Shown piece after piece: positions 32,711 to 42,914 of a DNA stretch of 64,000 bases. The notes under the pieces were generated by a model that was given only the letters and a program-made list of their open reading frames with translations, was not told the origin of the DNA and did not search any database. Every line of letters starts with the position of its first letter. The stretch's first letter is position 1. The DNA is from Rhodocollybia butyracea (lineage: Eukaryota > Basidiomycota > Agaricomycetes > Agaricales > Omphalotaceae): positions 1 to 64,000 of the forward strand of contig JADNRY010000234.1 of the NCBI GenBank assembly GCA_015501585.1. Direction: 5' to 3'. The position numbers and the translations under genes are program-made.

Positions 32711-33339
32711 AGGAGCTTCTCAAGCAGTATCACTCCACTGGCATTCTCATTGACAATGACCAACTCCCTTCCATTCCAGCTACCTGGAAATCCCTCACTG
32801 TTACTTTGGATGCCATGGGCACTCTTGCACCTTGGCTTGTGAAGCAAGTCATGTGGGAACTCTACAAATTGTGCTTTCATCTTGAGCTCATCACTTTCAA
32901 TCATTACCTGGTACTGGAACCGCAGGGATTGGGGGATGGACTACAGCTTGAGTGTCAACTATGGCTTGCGCATGAGGCCAAGGTATTTTTGTGTTGGCCA
33001 GGTATAATGTGTTGTCCTCGGTATGTTGAACCTGGGTTTTCATCGCTTTTGCCACACTGGGTAACACATGATTCAGCATGTAATACAACAGACAATATCA
33101 GTTCTATATGCTTCAGTTATATGTTCATTTTGACAGTTGTTCGCTTTTATGAGGTGGTTCATGGATGGCCAGGCCCCAAGCCTGCTATCTTGCAGAAGGC
33201 ATTTCCTACTGATCATGCAACTAGCTTGGTGTTGGAGGTTGAAGAAGCATTGGCAAATTACTATATCCATGTATTTGTTAAAATCTTCTGTCGTCTGCCC
33301 ACTATTCCTCATATTGCTGATCCTGCTGTTGCTCAATGA

Positions 33340-34174
33340 TTGCTTTGCCTTTGTGCATTGTTTACTTTTTGTTTTTTCTATCTTATGTTTTTGTATGATA
33401 TCTCTGGCTGTGACCAGGAATATATTGATTTTTTGACCCTGCAATGGACACTTGTTACTTGCTTGTGTCTTCACCTTTTAAGTTTTGATTTCTTCAATCT
33501 TTTTGCACTTTTGTAAACTGGCTAAGTTTTTTGCTCTTCTCTTCTTATATACTGACTTGCTCTCTTGTTGTCATGCAAGGCCCTAATTTTTTTGTTGAGC
33601 TGCCTTTTCACAATGAAGATTCTAAGTTTCATTCTTTTGAGGTATGTTTGGCATTTTTTGATTTCTTCTATCACTAAATATGACTAAGTTATAGCCTTGT
33701 TCTTCCATTTGTCATTTTATTTGTTTGCACATTCAAGCTGAATCAAGTTAAATGACCCAAATGCTCAGCTTGCCTTCTGGCAGTTGCGTCTGGATCCACC
33801 CTTAACGCCACTAAAAGTCCTTGGAGAGGCGGCTAGGCTGGCTGTAAATCATCTTTTTTTTGGGCAATGGCCAGTTACTTGTTTGTCCTTCCTGGCATCT
33901 TAATCCATATCTTATAATTTCTCTTACTAGTAAATCATCCTGAAGACGACACTGACTACAGTGACATGCCGGAACTTTTCTTTACATAATATTTATGTAT
34001 TCTATCATAGTAGTTTTTTTCCAGCCAAAACGTGCTCTAACCAGAAAATACATCCTTTTGATCCACCAACAGCATGTATTTTCTGGATAGATTTACATAT
34101 CTGTTTGTTATTATGGAGCACATTTTGGCTTCAAATTTTTATTTTTATTTTGGCGTCCAGCAAGTACCCCTGGT
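33340..34174. other. AT-rich spacer, no gene supported
   Basis: T-rich sequence with many short open frames and intron-like boundaries. A fragment near 33600 (FVELPFHNEDSKFHSFE) and one near 33780 (FWQLRLDPPLTPLKVLGEA) are coding-like and could be the last exons of copy A or a neighbour; they are not recognised. Confidence 0.3.
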
Positions 34175-34322
34175 GACAGGTACCTGCCGGTCATGTTCAA
34201 TTTTCTCTGATGCTGACCTGTGACCAGTTGTGACCCGTGGGAAACCGGTACCTGGACCGGCCGGTTACAGGTCTGCAGGTATTCCCACGGGTTATACCTG
34301 CCTGTACCTGTGACTGACCGGG
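34175..34322. repeat. Foldback element, about 150 bp
   Basis: The ends acaggtacctg and cctgtacctgt are inverted, and the interior carries an exact cccgtgggaa (34233) / ttcccacggg (34282) pair. It is rich in ggtacc/accgg motifs and has no coding capacity. Confidence 0.5.
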
Positions 34323-34347
34323 ACTCGTGTCCATCCTTACATTATAT

Positions 34348-34720
34348 CAGGCTCACTAGACAGAACTGTGAGGATTTGGGATACACAATCTGGCACTGAA
34401 TCTCAAAAGTTGGAGGGCCATACTGATGGCATCAAATCAGTTGCGCTCTCTCCTCAAGGCCAGCAGCTCGTGTCTGGCTCATCAGACAAAACTGTGCAGA
34501 TTTGGGATACTCATTGTTTTGGAAAACTTGAAATGTTGGGGACTCACACTGCTGGGGTCATATCTGTGGTGTCATTGGATCATCACACTGTGGGAGCACA
34601 GGATGGGCAACCCCACTCTCAAATGCCCTTGCAAAATTACCCTCACATTCCAGTGACTCCAGCCATGCATCTTCCTTATGAATTTCCGAAACATGAACTC
34701 CCATGGTGTGTTGGCCAAAA
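34348..34720 (+). pseudogene. WD40-repeat fragment
   Basis: The translation reads SGSLDRTVRIWDTQSG, then LEGHTDGIKSVALSPQGQQL, SGSSDKTVQIWDT and a decayed third unit (LGTHTAGVISVVSLD). These are one and a half canonical WD40 blades. The highly regular repeats resemble those at the C-terminus of fungal NACHT/NLR or HET-type receptors. No NTPase or start is present upstream, so it is an orphan 3' fragment. Confidence 0.65.
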
Positions 34721-34998
34721 CTTATGGTTAGTATCTCCTATAGATTTTGCACCTCTCCTGAGGCTTCCCCGCCATCTTCATCCTGGACTTTATACTCCCT
34801 CAACCTCACAAATCATCAGCAATAATGGTGCCACCAAACTTGGGCTAGGAAAGGAAACTCATTGCCATAAAGGGTGTATAGGATATGGTAAAACTGTCCA
34901 AATCTCATATATATTAAAATGGTTAAAGTCCTTTGGCCCTAGATGGTAATCTGCCCCACGGTCTGCAGTATCATCTTTCAGGCAGTGGTGCTCATACT

Positions 34999-35771
34999 GT
35001 TGTTGTAAAAGGGGAAAATTCAGATACAAGCTATGCTCATCCTCCAAATGTGGGGACAAAAGCACACCAGTGGGTAGAGATGGGTAAAGCCCCGGGTCAA
35101 CAACCCAATGGGGTCTCATTCCATAAGACTAGGTACTCATATACCATACAACTGTATACTACACTATATAAGGGAATTGACTTGCTATAATTCCAGGCAA
35201 GTCATGTAAAGTCATTATGAGTCATTTAGAATCATTGCACAGTCATGCACAGTCATGTAGAAATTTGGACTGGAATATTTGCAAGTGCCTCCATGTACAA
35301 ACCTGAACTGACTCATATGGACTGGAGTCATAATGTGTCAATATTGCATTGACTCATTTGTAGTACATAGTTACTGTGCATTGAGTCATTGACTGTGCAA
35401 TGATTCTAAATGACTCATAATGACTTGCCTGGACTTATAGCAAGTCAATTCCCTTATATAGTGTAGTATACAGTTGTATAGTATATAAGTACCTAGTTTC
35501 ATGGAATGAGACCCCATCGGGTTGTTGACCCAGGGCTTTACCCATCTCTACCCTCTGGTGTGCATTTGTCCCCACATTTGGAGGATGAGCATAGCTTGTA
35601 TCTGAATTTCCCCCTTTACAACAACAAGTCAATGACTCAATGCACAATAACTATGTACTACAAATGAGTCAATGCAATATTGACACATTATGACTCCATA
35701 TGAGTCAGTCCAGGTTTGTACATGGAGGCACTTGCAAATATTCCAGTCCAAATTCCTACACATACCTTGCG
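34999..35771 (-). mobile_element. Older LTR copy, minus orientation, split by a nested copy
   Basis: The segments 34999-35240 and 35632-35771 are both reverse complements of parts of the LTR at 35246-35626, and together they cover its length. The left edge is TGTTGTTGTAAA. The two halves join correctly only if 35246-35626 plus one AGTCA is removed. Confidence 0.75.
35246..35626 (+). mobile_element. Nested solo LTR, 381 bp, with AGTCA duplication
   Basis: It begins TGCACAGTCATGTAG, ends TTTACAACAACA, and is flanked by AGTCA at 35241-35245 and 35627-35631. A TATATAAG box lies in its second half, as expected for an LTR promoter. A third diverged copy is at about 40780-41119. The superfamily cannot be told from the LTR alone. 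Confidence 0.8.
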
Positions 35772-37004
35772 TACTGGCTTTCCTCCATCTTACTCATGGT
35801 ATTATAATGGTATTGGCTAGCTTGTTGTACTCCTCCAGTTAGAAGTAACAAGGGATGTGCTAAAATTCTTTTTCTGATATCACCTTGTCTATAGCCTTTA
35901 TTTGGGGTGGGAAGCTCAAAAAAATATTTTCAAATTTTTGATTTTATTGGGATTTATACAGCCTCCTTCCTAAAAAGGAAATAAGGAGGGGGGGGGGTTC
36001 TGGAGCCCGAAATTCTTTTTACAAAAGATGTGCAATAAGTCAATTCATGCAAAAAAAGATTGGGGGAAAAAATTAGATTATTTTCACTAGAATGCACTTT
36101 TTGGGTGAGTGGGCAACATTCAGAATATTTGGAGTTGATATTTGGATTCCCAGACCCTTTTTACTCCAGAAAACAAGGTGATGTCAAAAAAATAATTCAC
36201 GCACACCCCTTGAGAAGTAGTATTTGGAACGACTAATGCCAGCTTTCTAACGACACTGCAATTATAATAGTTGAGTGGGCTAGCCTAGTGTCTATAAGTA
36301 TTTTACTTCCTAGAGACACCATCGGCCAAAGGTCTATAGTTTCTTAAGATGTGGGTCCCCGCATACCGGAGTACCACCTTACAGTCCATGCTAGTCTTGG
36401 CATATGATTTATAATATTCAGGTTATCTTCAGTGATACAGTACCGAGTCTTAGTCAAATTCGCTGGTCAACCCCATTGGACAGTTGCTTTGTTCCGGACT
36501 GTTGCTTTGGATTATCTTGATTCCCTCATAGATTGTAAGATCTGTAGTATTTGTAAACTAGCCATTTCTAAAGTATGAGATTTGCATTCCCTCTTTTGAA
36601 TATATCCCTGGGTGGTGCGTCTGCTACTTCAAGATATTCCTTTTGTTAGAGTGATAAGCTCCTGAGTAGAACTAAGTTGACTAGCCTAGAGTTAATCATT
36701 GTCTCTGGGCACCTCAAGTATCCCCACTAGCTTGGCTTCCAGTTACGCTTGTAGGCGTACTGTAACGGCTAGCTAAGTATTATTGTTAAGATACTAAGCT
36801 TTTGCTACAACTATCACACTCAGTGGGCTCCATATAGTTCTCTTATTGCATTGTATATACTACACAGTGTGTCAAAGAGTATAGTTACACACCTAGGTGC
36901 AAAAATCGCATATTACCAGACAGCCTGCACCACACCTGTGGTGAGGAATTTGCAGCCCTGGCATCGGGCCCCTCGCATAGGGTTGGGGGAACGCCCCCAC
37001 AGCA
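35772..37004. other. Long stretch without gene
   Basis: No open frame with a recognisable motif is present. It includes a G12 run near 35985. The part from about 36300 to 36990 has retroelement-leader character (short ORFs only), but no LTR pair or primer site could be established. Confidence 0.35.
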
Positions 37005-37270
37005 TACAGTCAGATCTCCCATAACTCATACCACCATTAACCCATACTCTCCAATAACTCATACATTCTCGGAGTTACCAACTCGGTTCCCACTATATAT
37101 AACCCATACCATTTTGGGGCCAACCCGGGCACCATAACCCATACTTTGATTGGACCAGCGAGACCCGGTGCCAGACTACTAAGGGCAAGCTAAGGGTAAA
37201 CAAGCTGAGAACTAAGATATTCAGAGATTTACATAGATTTTTGAATAATGTTGTATAGGAAAGGTTTTAA

Positions 37271-39605
37271 GTGTCTAGTTTACGCAGAAATTGTTCCCCA
37301 ATCATGCCAGCAGAGCCTCTGGGAGTCCTGAAGAAAGGACTGCAAAAGTTAAAGACACAGATCGAGGACAGAAGAAAAATTCTCATTGCTAAACTAGCAA
37401 AAAAAGAGAAAATCTCTGAAGCAAACAAAGTATGGCTGGATCATGATGTGAATGTAGTGGATGAGACGGCTCCTTGAGGAGCTGGAAAATGCATCTGATT
37501 ATGAGCGAGGACTGGGAAGATTGGATGACACAAGGAAAGGGCTAGTGCAACGTCTCAAGCAGTTAGCAGGTGGAATGGCAGACACAGTAACACTGCATGC
37601 AAATCACCATAAATTTTGGTGCAAATAGTAAAATTATGTTAGAATTGTATGAAACTCATACAATTTTAACATAACCTTACTACCTTCACACATGTTTAAC
37701 ATAATTTTACTACTTCCACAAAAATTCATGATGATTTGCAGCAGTGTAAGCAAGAAGCGCAAGCGTAAGTTTCACTAGAAACTTTGGGCTTTGTGCATGC
37801 TTCTCAACTTTTCTTAGGACCAACTGATTGAGCAAAGCCACAAGTTACATCTTCTGGGAAAAAGACCAATAAGCCAGCTGTTTTCACTCACAAAGAAGTT
37901 GCTACACTAGCCCAACAGATTGAGATCCTTGATTGGTATCATGCCAACGGCAAAAACCAAACAAAGACAGCTCACCACTTTGCTCCAAAGTACCCAAATC
38001 TTCAATTGAAGCAGCCAGCCATTTCAGCATGGGTCAAGGATGAGAGCAAGTGGCGCGAGAGACAAGCTTCTGGTGGAACTGGAAATTTGAGTGCCAAACG
38101 TGCTCGTCAGACAGAGCATCCAGAAGTGACAGAAATGTTAGATCTTTGGGTGCTGAAGGCCTTAGGCAATGGTATCCTACTCACTGGAGAAGTCTTGCGC
38201 CAGAAATTGAACCAGTTTGCTGACCTTGTTGGCATCCCAGAGGATGAACGACTCTCGCTCAGCAATGGTTGGCTTGATAAGTACAAAAAACGGAATGGCT
38301 TGCGGGGTTTAAAGCGCCATGGTGATGCTGCTTCTGCAGATCCGCACGCTGTTGATGCAGAGCGAGCTCAGTTAGGAGAGCTTTTCCGAAAATATGGATA
38401 CCCATTGCGTGATATCTTTAACATGGATGAAACTGGCCTTTTTTATGGGTTTGTGTTCAGTCCTTTTCTTGTGGGAAATCACATACTTACCAGTGCGCAA
38501 CAGGATGCCTCCTGATTGTGGACTTTCTGATAAAAAGCAATCCAGAGTCAAGGGCAGCAAAGTTCGCTTGACATACGCGTTCACCGCAAATGCTGATGGG
38601 TCCGAAAAAAGGCAAGCATTTGTCATTGGAAAAGCAAAGAAGCCTCGTGTGTTTTGTCGTAAAACCAGTGCTCAATTAGGCTTCCTGTACCGAAACAGTG
38701 CCAAGGCATGGATGACGACAGAGCTTTATCAGGAATGGATTACAGACTGGGATTGGGAACTTTGACTAAAAAATCGAAATATTCTTCTGCTTCAGGACAA
38801 TTTTTCGGGACATGTCCCTCCCGATGATCTCACAAATATCAAAGTTGTATGCTTTGAGCCAAATCTCACAGGCTACAGCTCATGTACAGCCCAATGATGC
38901 TGGCATTATTCAATGCTTCAAAGCACATTATCGTGCTCGGTATATCCAGCACGCCATTGATCGCTACGACTCTGATATTCCTCCTGCTGAAATATATGAC
39001 ATTAATCAGCTCGAGGCTATGCGTATCGCAGAACTTGCATGGCACGATGTCGATACCACCACCATACAGCATTGTTGGCAAAAAAAACTGGTATCCTGCC
39101 CAACATACTCCCTTCATCTGTTCCTACCAATGTTGCTGTCCCGATATCTTCTCTTGTTGAAGGATCAGCTGATCCTATTTCTTGTGTGGAGCAGGTTGTC
39201 GAAACGGCTCTTGATGATCTTGAACAAACGGGTGCTCTTCAGCATAATAACCGCCTGGACCTTGAATCATTGCTTAACCCCGAGAACGAGAGAATTATGT
39301 TGTCAGACACCACTGACAAGGACATTTACAAAGCTGTGATGGATTCCCCAGACGCAGTGGAAAATGGAGAGATAAATGGCGGCGATGACGACGTAGATGA
39401 TGATGCATCTATTACTACTCTGTGCCCTACCCGTTGTAAAGCTCTTCAGGCTGCAACAACACTGCAGAAGTTCATTGAAGACATGGATGAACCTTATGCA
39501 CAAAAACTTGAGGCAATTCTGGCATCATTTGGCCGCACTACCTGTTTGGAAGAAACCTGTGCAATGAAAGATACCTCAATTACAGACTTTTTTAATTGTA
39601 AATAA
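37271..39605 (+). pseudogene. pogo-like DDE transposase (HTH_CenpB plus DDE_1), disrupted
   Basis: The domains are in the normal order. An N-terminal helix-turn-helix is seen (EILDWYHANGKNQTKTAHHF, QPAISAWVKDE), then a CENP-B-type second helix-turn-helix (GNGILLTGEVLRQKLNQFAD, LSNGWLDKYKKRNGL). The DDE catalytic core follows: first Asp in IFNMDETGLFYG, second in ILLLQDNFSGH, third in HVQPNDAGIIQCFK. A 45-nt intron starts at about 38450 (GTTTGT...CCAG). Damage: a TGA at 38763 between WDWEL and NILLLQDN, a 7-base insertion near 38868 before AHVQPND that shifts the frame, a frame change in an A-run near 39083, and a MITE at 37591 in the N-terminal part. All three catalytic acids are still readable. 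Confidence 0.85.
37591..37746. mobile_element. 156-bp CACTA-type MITE with TAA duplication
   Basis: The ends are CACTGCATGCAAATCA and, inverted, CACTGCTGCAAATCATCAT, with TAA at 37588-37590 and 37747-37749. A CACT(A/G) terminus plus a 3-bp duplication is the signature of the CACTA/EnSpm superfamily, to which Plavaka belongs. The interior repeats agtaaaattatgtta in inverted order. It is nested in the pogo element. Confidence 0.78.
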
Positions 39606-39789
39606 TTCATTGTTGTTCTCATCTAATTTCGACATCACAGATAGGTAGAATATCTTAAAAATATCATAAAACACGAATTAGAGGCATTTTTGACCCGAAA
39701 AATTTGAGCTTCTATTAACCCATACTTTCTAATAACCCATACCTTTGGGTGTAGACGGAGGGGTATGGGTTATGGGAGATTCGACTGTA

Positions 39790-40779
39790 GTTGATGTTTA
39801 GACCACCAAACATAGAGTACACACACTCTATATACTACAGTAATCAATTTACTCTCGCAACTATTTAAATTCACATATTGCAGTGCCGCAACTCTCTTGA
39901 CGTTTACTTGTGAAATGCTTCTATAGGTATGTTTGGATTAGGTATGGACAAGATAGAACAACCCAGTGAGGTAGCCTTACATCATCAGTTATTGTCAAAA
40001 TCTCAAGGGTAGAATCACTAGTTGCAGGGGATTTGATACTATAAGAGTAATTGCATCAGTACAATACTAACCAAAAATACACTTTGCCATACCTCTTGTC
40101 ATTGAACAATCCCTCACCCTTATTTTTGAGATTGGGATAGGCCATTACCGCTGTACATGCAAGAGACAACAGCACAAGCTTCATGACAGATGGGGTATGC
40201 ATAGCTTGAGATTTTCAGTGTTCAAACTTGCTGTCTTTTAAATGTGATTATTGATCACATGCCAATGCTGCCCCTGATACTGGTACCTGGCCTGGGCGGT
40301 GTTGCAGCTGCTAGGAGACTCTAATAAAGTACAATTGATTTGTTCCGGAAAATTTTTTGGTAGCTTGTTCATACCATAGTTGTAAGTACCAGCTAGATGT
40401 GTGGATGTGTACTTAATTTCAGTGGACGAAGTGGGGTAGTGGTACAAGCCTACGACTTAGTCCCTGCCTGGTCCTCGGCGCCGTGGGTGGGCCAGACCGA
40501 AAGAAACAATATAATGATATGATGTCCATGCCATCTGCCAACATAATGATGTGATATGATCTCTGTCTATCTGCCAAATGTTTCGCAAAATCTTTGTGTT
40601 TTCCATCTCGTGCAATCGAACACTGTTACAACACTTAGCAACGGCATCGAACTAGCATTGTAAAGAATGTCCCATCCAATACAGTATCAAGCCTGTGGAA
40701 ATCATGAAATGTGAGTGGATCAGAAGGAAACCAACATGATGTGATATGATGATACTGTTCAGCTGTCAAATACCTTCAC
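39790..40779. other. No supported gene
   Basis: AT-rich sequence with tgatatgatg-type short repeats around 40510-40750. A weak A-box-like gtggggtagtggtacaagcc near 40430 has no matching tRNA fold. Confidence 0.3.
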
Positions 40780-41119
40780 TGTATGAATTTGTGCCTTTAA
40801 TGATATCCAACTGCCTCCGTGTACAAATGACTTGTACAAACTGGACTCATAATGTGTCTGATGTCAATATTGCATTGACCCAAATGTAGTGCAAAATCGG
40901 CGCCTGTGCAGAGTTGGCTGAGAGTCGTTGACTATGTATAGCTGTGTATGGCCAATTTCCTTATGTAGTGTAGTATACAATTGTAGGGTATATAAGCTTC
41001 TAGGTCTGTGTAATGAGGCCCCGCGTTGACCCAGGGCTTTACCCATCAGCATCTCTACCTGATTGTCTCCACATTTGAAGGAGGAGTGTAGGTGGTATCT
41101 GAATCTTCTTGCAACAACA
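40780..41119 (+). mobile_element. Third copy of the 381-bp LTR family, diverged
   Basis: From tgcctccgtgtacaaa (40812) to gcaacaaca (41119) it follows the order of 35286-35626, including tagtgtagtatacaattgta, the tatataag box and ttgacccagggctttaccc. The 5' edge is indistinct and no target duplication was found. Confidence 0.65.
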
Positions 41120-41517
41120 TTCGCTACTAAGCCAAGGTGGGGAACCATACCAAGGTCTCAAGACGGTAATTTGCTTTTTGAATCTTTAATCAACAGGTGC
41201 CTTAACAAGCTTCATCCAGTTCCGAATCCAATTCTCACAAGCAATTTGACCCTCATCCAAACTTCATGTGCAAAAGTCCATAATGACTCCAGAAGAGGTA
41301 GAAGAAGTTACACATATTGGCCAAGTGTTGTGGGGAAATACTGCTCAGACGATATTACAATCCGTTCTCTATGGTAAAATCATTGCCTTATCTTTGAAGA
41401 AAAAACCTTACTTGTCAATACTTTAGGCATTTATTGTTCAGGTGTTGCACTTAGCATTTGTCTATACTCGTGTGAGTTTAGATATAAGGCTCTGCACAAA
41501 TTTTGATACATCTTTGT
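41120..41517. other. Leader of the membrane-protein gene
   Basis: A few coding-like scraps (for example TPEEVEEVTHIG near 41290) could be an upstream exon of the following gene. Nothing is firmly supported. Confidence 0.3.
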
Positions 41518-42680
41518 AGGAGCAATAAGTGTGCAAGTAGAGCAAAGAATGCATCGACCTTCTTCCTTGTTGGCACATTTGTCCTCATGATACTGTACAT
41601 TGTCAGTCAGTCTGCAGCGATTCTCACCCTCATCAAGTATGGCCTTGTAGTCTCTCTTCCCGGTGGAATTATGTCCCAAGCAGCAGCAGCAGATCTTCAG
41701 CCATTGTTGAGACTCAGTCAATTGATCACAATATGGTCACGCAGCATTGTAGTGAGTTGGGATGCGGGCCTACACTGATTACTGCCACCTGCTAACTTGA
41801 ACCCATAAGTCCTTGATTGCAGATGCTGTCATTGCGTGGAGAGCTTCAGGGGTTTGGGTTGGTAATAAGGCTGCCAAATCGACATTGGTTGTTTTGATGC
41901 TGGCGGATATAGGTGGGATTGATTTACACTCATTGTCGGGGTGGCTCCTTGCTGATCCAATATAAGCTGTCTCACTGGTCGATGACATTGCAGACTCTCG
42001 ATTAGAACTTTCACCCAACAGCAATGTCAGCAATTCGATTGTGGCTCTTGATGGGATAGTTTTTGCGGTCGCATTGTCAGTGAATATGGTTGCAACCTGT
42101 CTAATAGGCTTCCGGGCGTGGTAAGTAGTGATCGTTCTCAATGAAGCTTAATTTCGTGACTTTTGAAATTGCAGGACCTATCACAACTCAATGAGAGCGA
42201 TTTCAATTAGAAGGAAAAAAAGCAGAGTAGAAGGCATTTTTCTTCTACTTGTGGAATCTGGGACTGCATATGCACTGTTTCAGGTCTGCTTCTCACATAC
42301 AGAGTATAACTTGGTTCCACTAAATGAAATTTATCAGATAATTAACATAATAATCAGAGAATTAGATGTTAAGGCAGCAGACCTTTCACCTATTATCTAT
42401 GCTGGAGAGTCTGTTGAACAACTCAACATATATGCTGCAGTGAGGACCCTATTATGATTTTTGTCAATACTCATTCCTCAATCATGCTTTTCAGGCTTTA
42501 AATCCAGTAGTAATTTTTATCCTGGTGCAAACTCAAGACATGGATGAGCACAGTTTCTGGATTCCCACATTGATCCAGCAGCTTGAACTCTCCGGCACCC
42601 AGAGTGGGTTAGAAGGCACTTCTGCCGAAACTGAACAGTCTGGCCAAGCCAACCATCTCAGTCCCCCTATGACTGAATGA
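41518..42680 (+). pseudogene. Seven-TM-like Agaricomycete membrane protein, one in-frame stop
   Basis: Exon blocks in order: a hydrophobic segment ASTFFLVGTFVLMILYIVSQ, then IWSRSI; after a GTAGTG...GCAG intron DAVIAWRASGVWVGN; an LSVNMVATCLIGFRAW block; after a GTAAGT...GCAG intron RVEGIFLLLVESGTAYALF; and after another intron ALNPVVIFILVQ with a polar tail ending MTE-stop at 42680. The NDA(I/V)xxWRAW, LIGxRAW and ESGxxY motifs are typical of a very large, functionally uncharacterised mushroom family of multi-pass membrane proteins, distantly receptor-like. A TAA between LLADPI and AVSLVDD breaks the frame unless it is spliced. The start exon was not found. A second relative is at 59840-61140. 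Confidence 0.6.
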
Positions 42681-42689
42681 AAGGGTATC

Positions 42690-42914
42690 TACTTGACTCT
42701 ACTCGGTAAATTGAGGGCAGAAAGGCAGCCTGCAAAGAGGGTGTAGAAATGAATGCGGAGATACACCGAGACTTCAAGCGGTTTGGAGCCTTCACATCCT
42801 TCTCTCAAATTCGAAAGGGAGAAATTGGTATCCTTAGTCAATACCACAAGGGTAATATCCTAATTAAATCCATACTAATAGTGTTACAAATAAGTATTAA
42901 ACAGTAAATATAGT
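42690..42914. other. Spacer between convergent membrane-protein genes
   Basis: The plus-strand 41518 gene and the minus-strand 42915 gene converge here. No separate feature is seen. Confidence 0.35.

Larger units (their letters stand above)
23312..33339 (+). pseudogene. Uncharacterised Agaricomycete gene family, copy A, split by a hAT element and a solo LTR
   Basis: The coding pieces are 23312-23584, 31005-31883 (with intron-like gaps) and 32711-33339. The first ends MGAFTDNV and the second continues IATDLFRMGIPLWYICR. The reading frame is restored exactly when the hAT element plus one 8-bp duplication is removed. The third (ELLKQYHSTGILIDNDQLPS, VMWELYKLCFHLELITFNHY, EEALANYYIHVF) joins in frame when the LTR plus AGGAG is removed. 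The family is recognisable by MG(A/C)(F/L)T...A(G/M)IP(V/L)W and a C-terminal WELYxxxFxxEL...HYL region. I have no function for it. In-frame stops (after TYGHW and after RTTSPSPH) show further decay. Related copy B lies inside the hAT element. Confidence 0.75.
37007..39787 (+). mobile_element. pogo/Fot1-type Tc1-mariner element, complete ends
   Basis: The left end is CAGTCAGATCTCCCATAACT and the right end, on the reverse strand, CAGTCGAATCTCCCATAACC. Both are flanked by TA (37005-37006 and 39788-39789), the target duplication of this superfamily. Further copies of acccatac motifs fill both subterminal regions. The 2781-bp element contains one transposase gene and a nested MITE. Confidence 0.88.

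Noticed and set aside
36300..36990. Possible LTR and primer-binding site (tggcatcgggcc)
   Set aside because: No second LTR, no TG...CA limits and no target duplication could be found.
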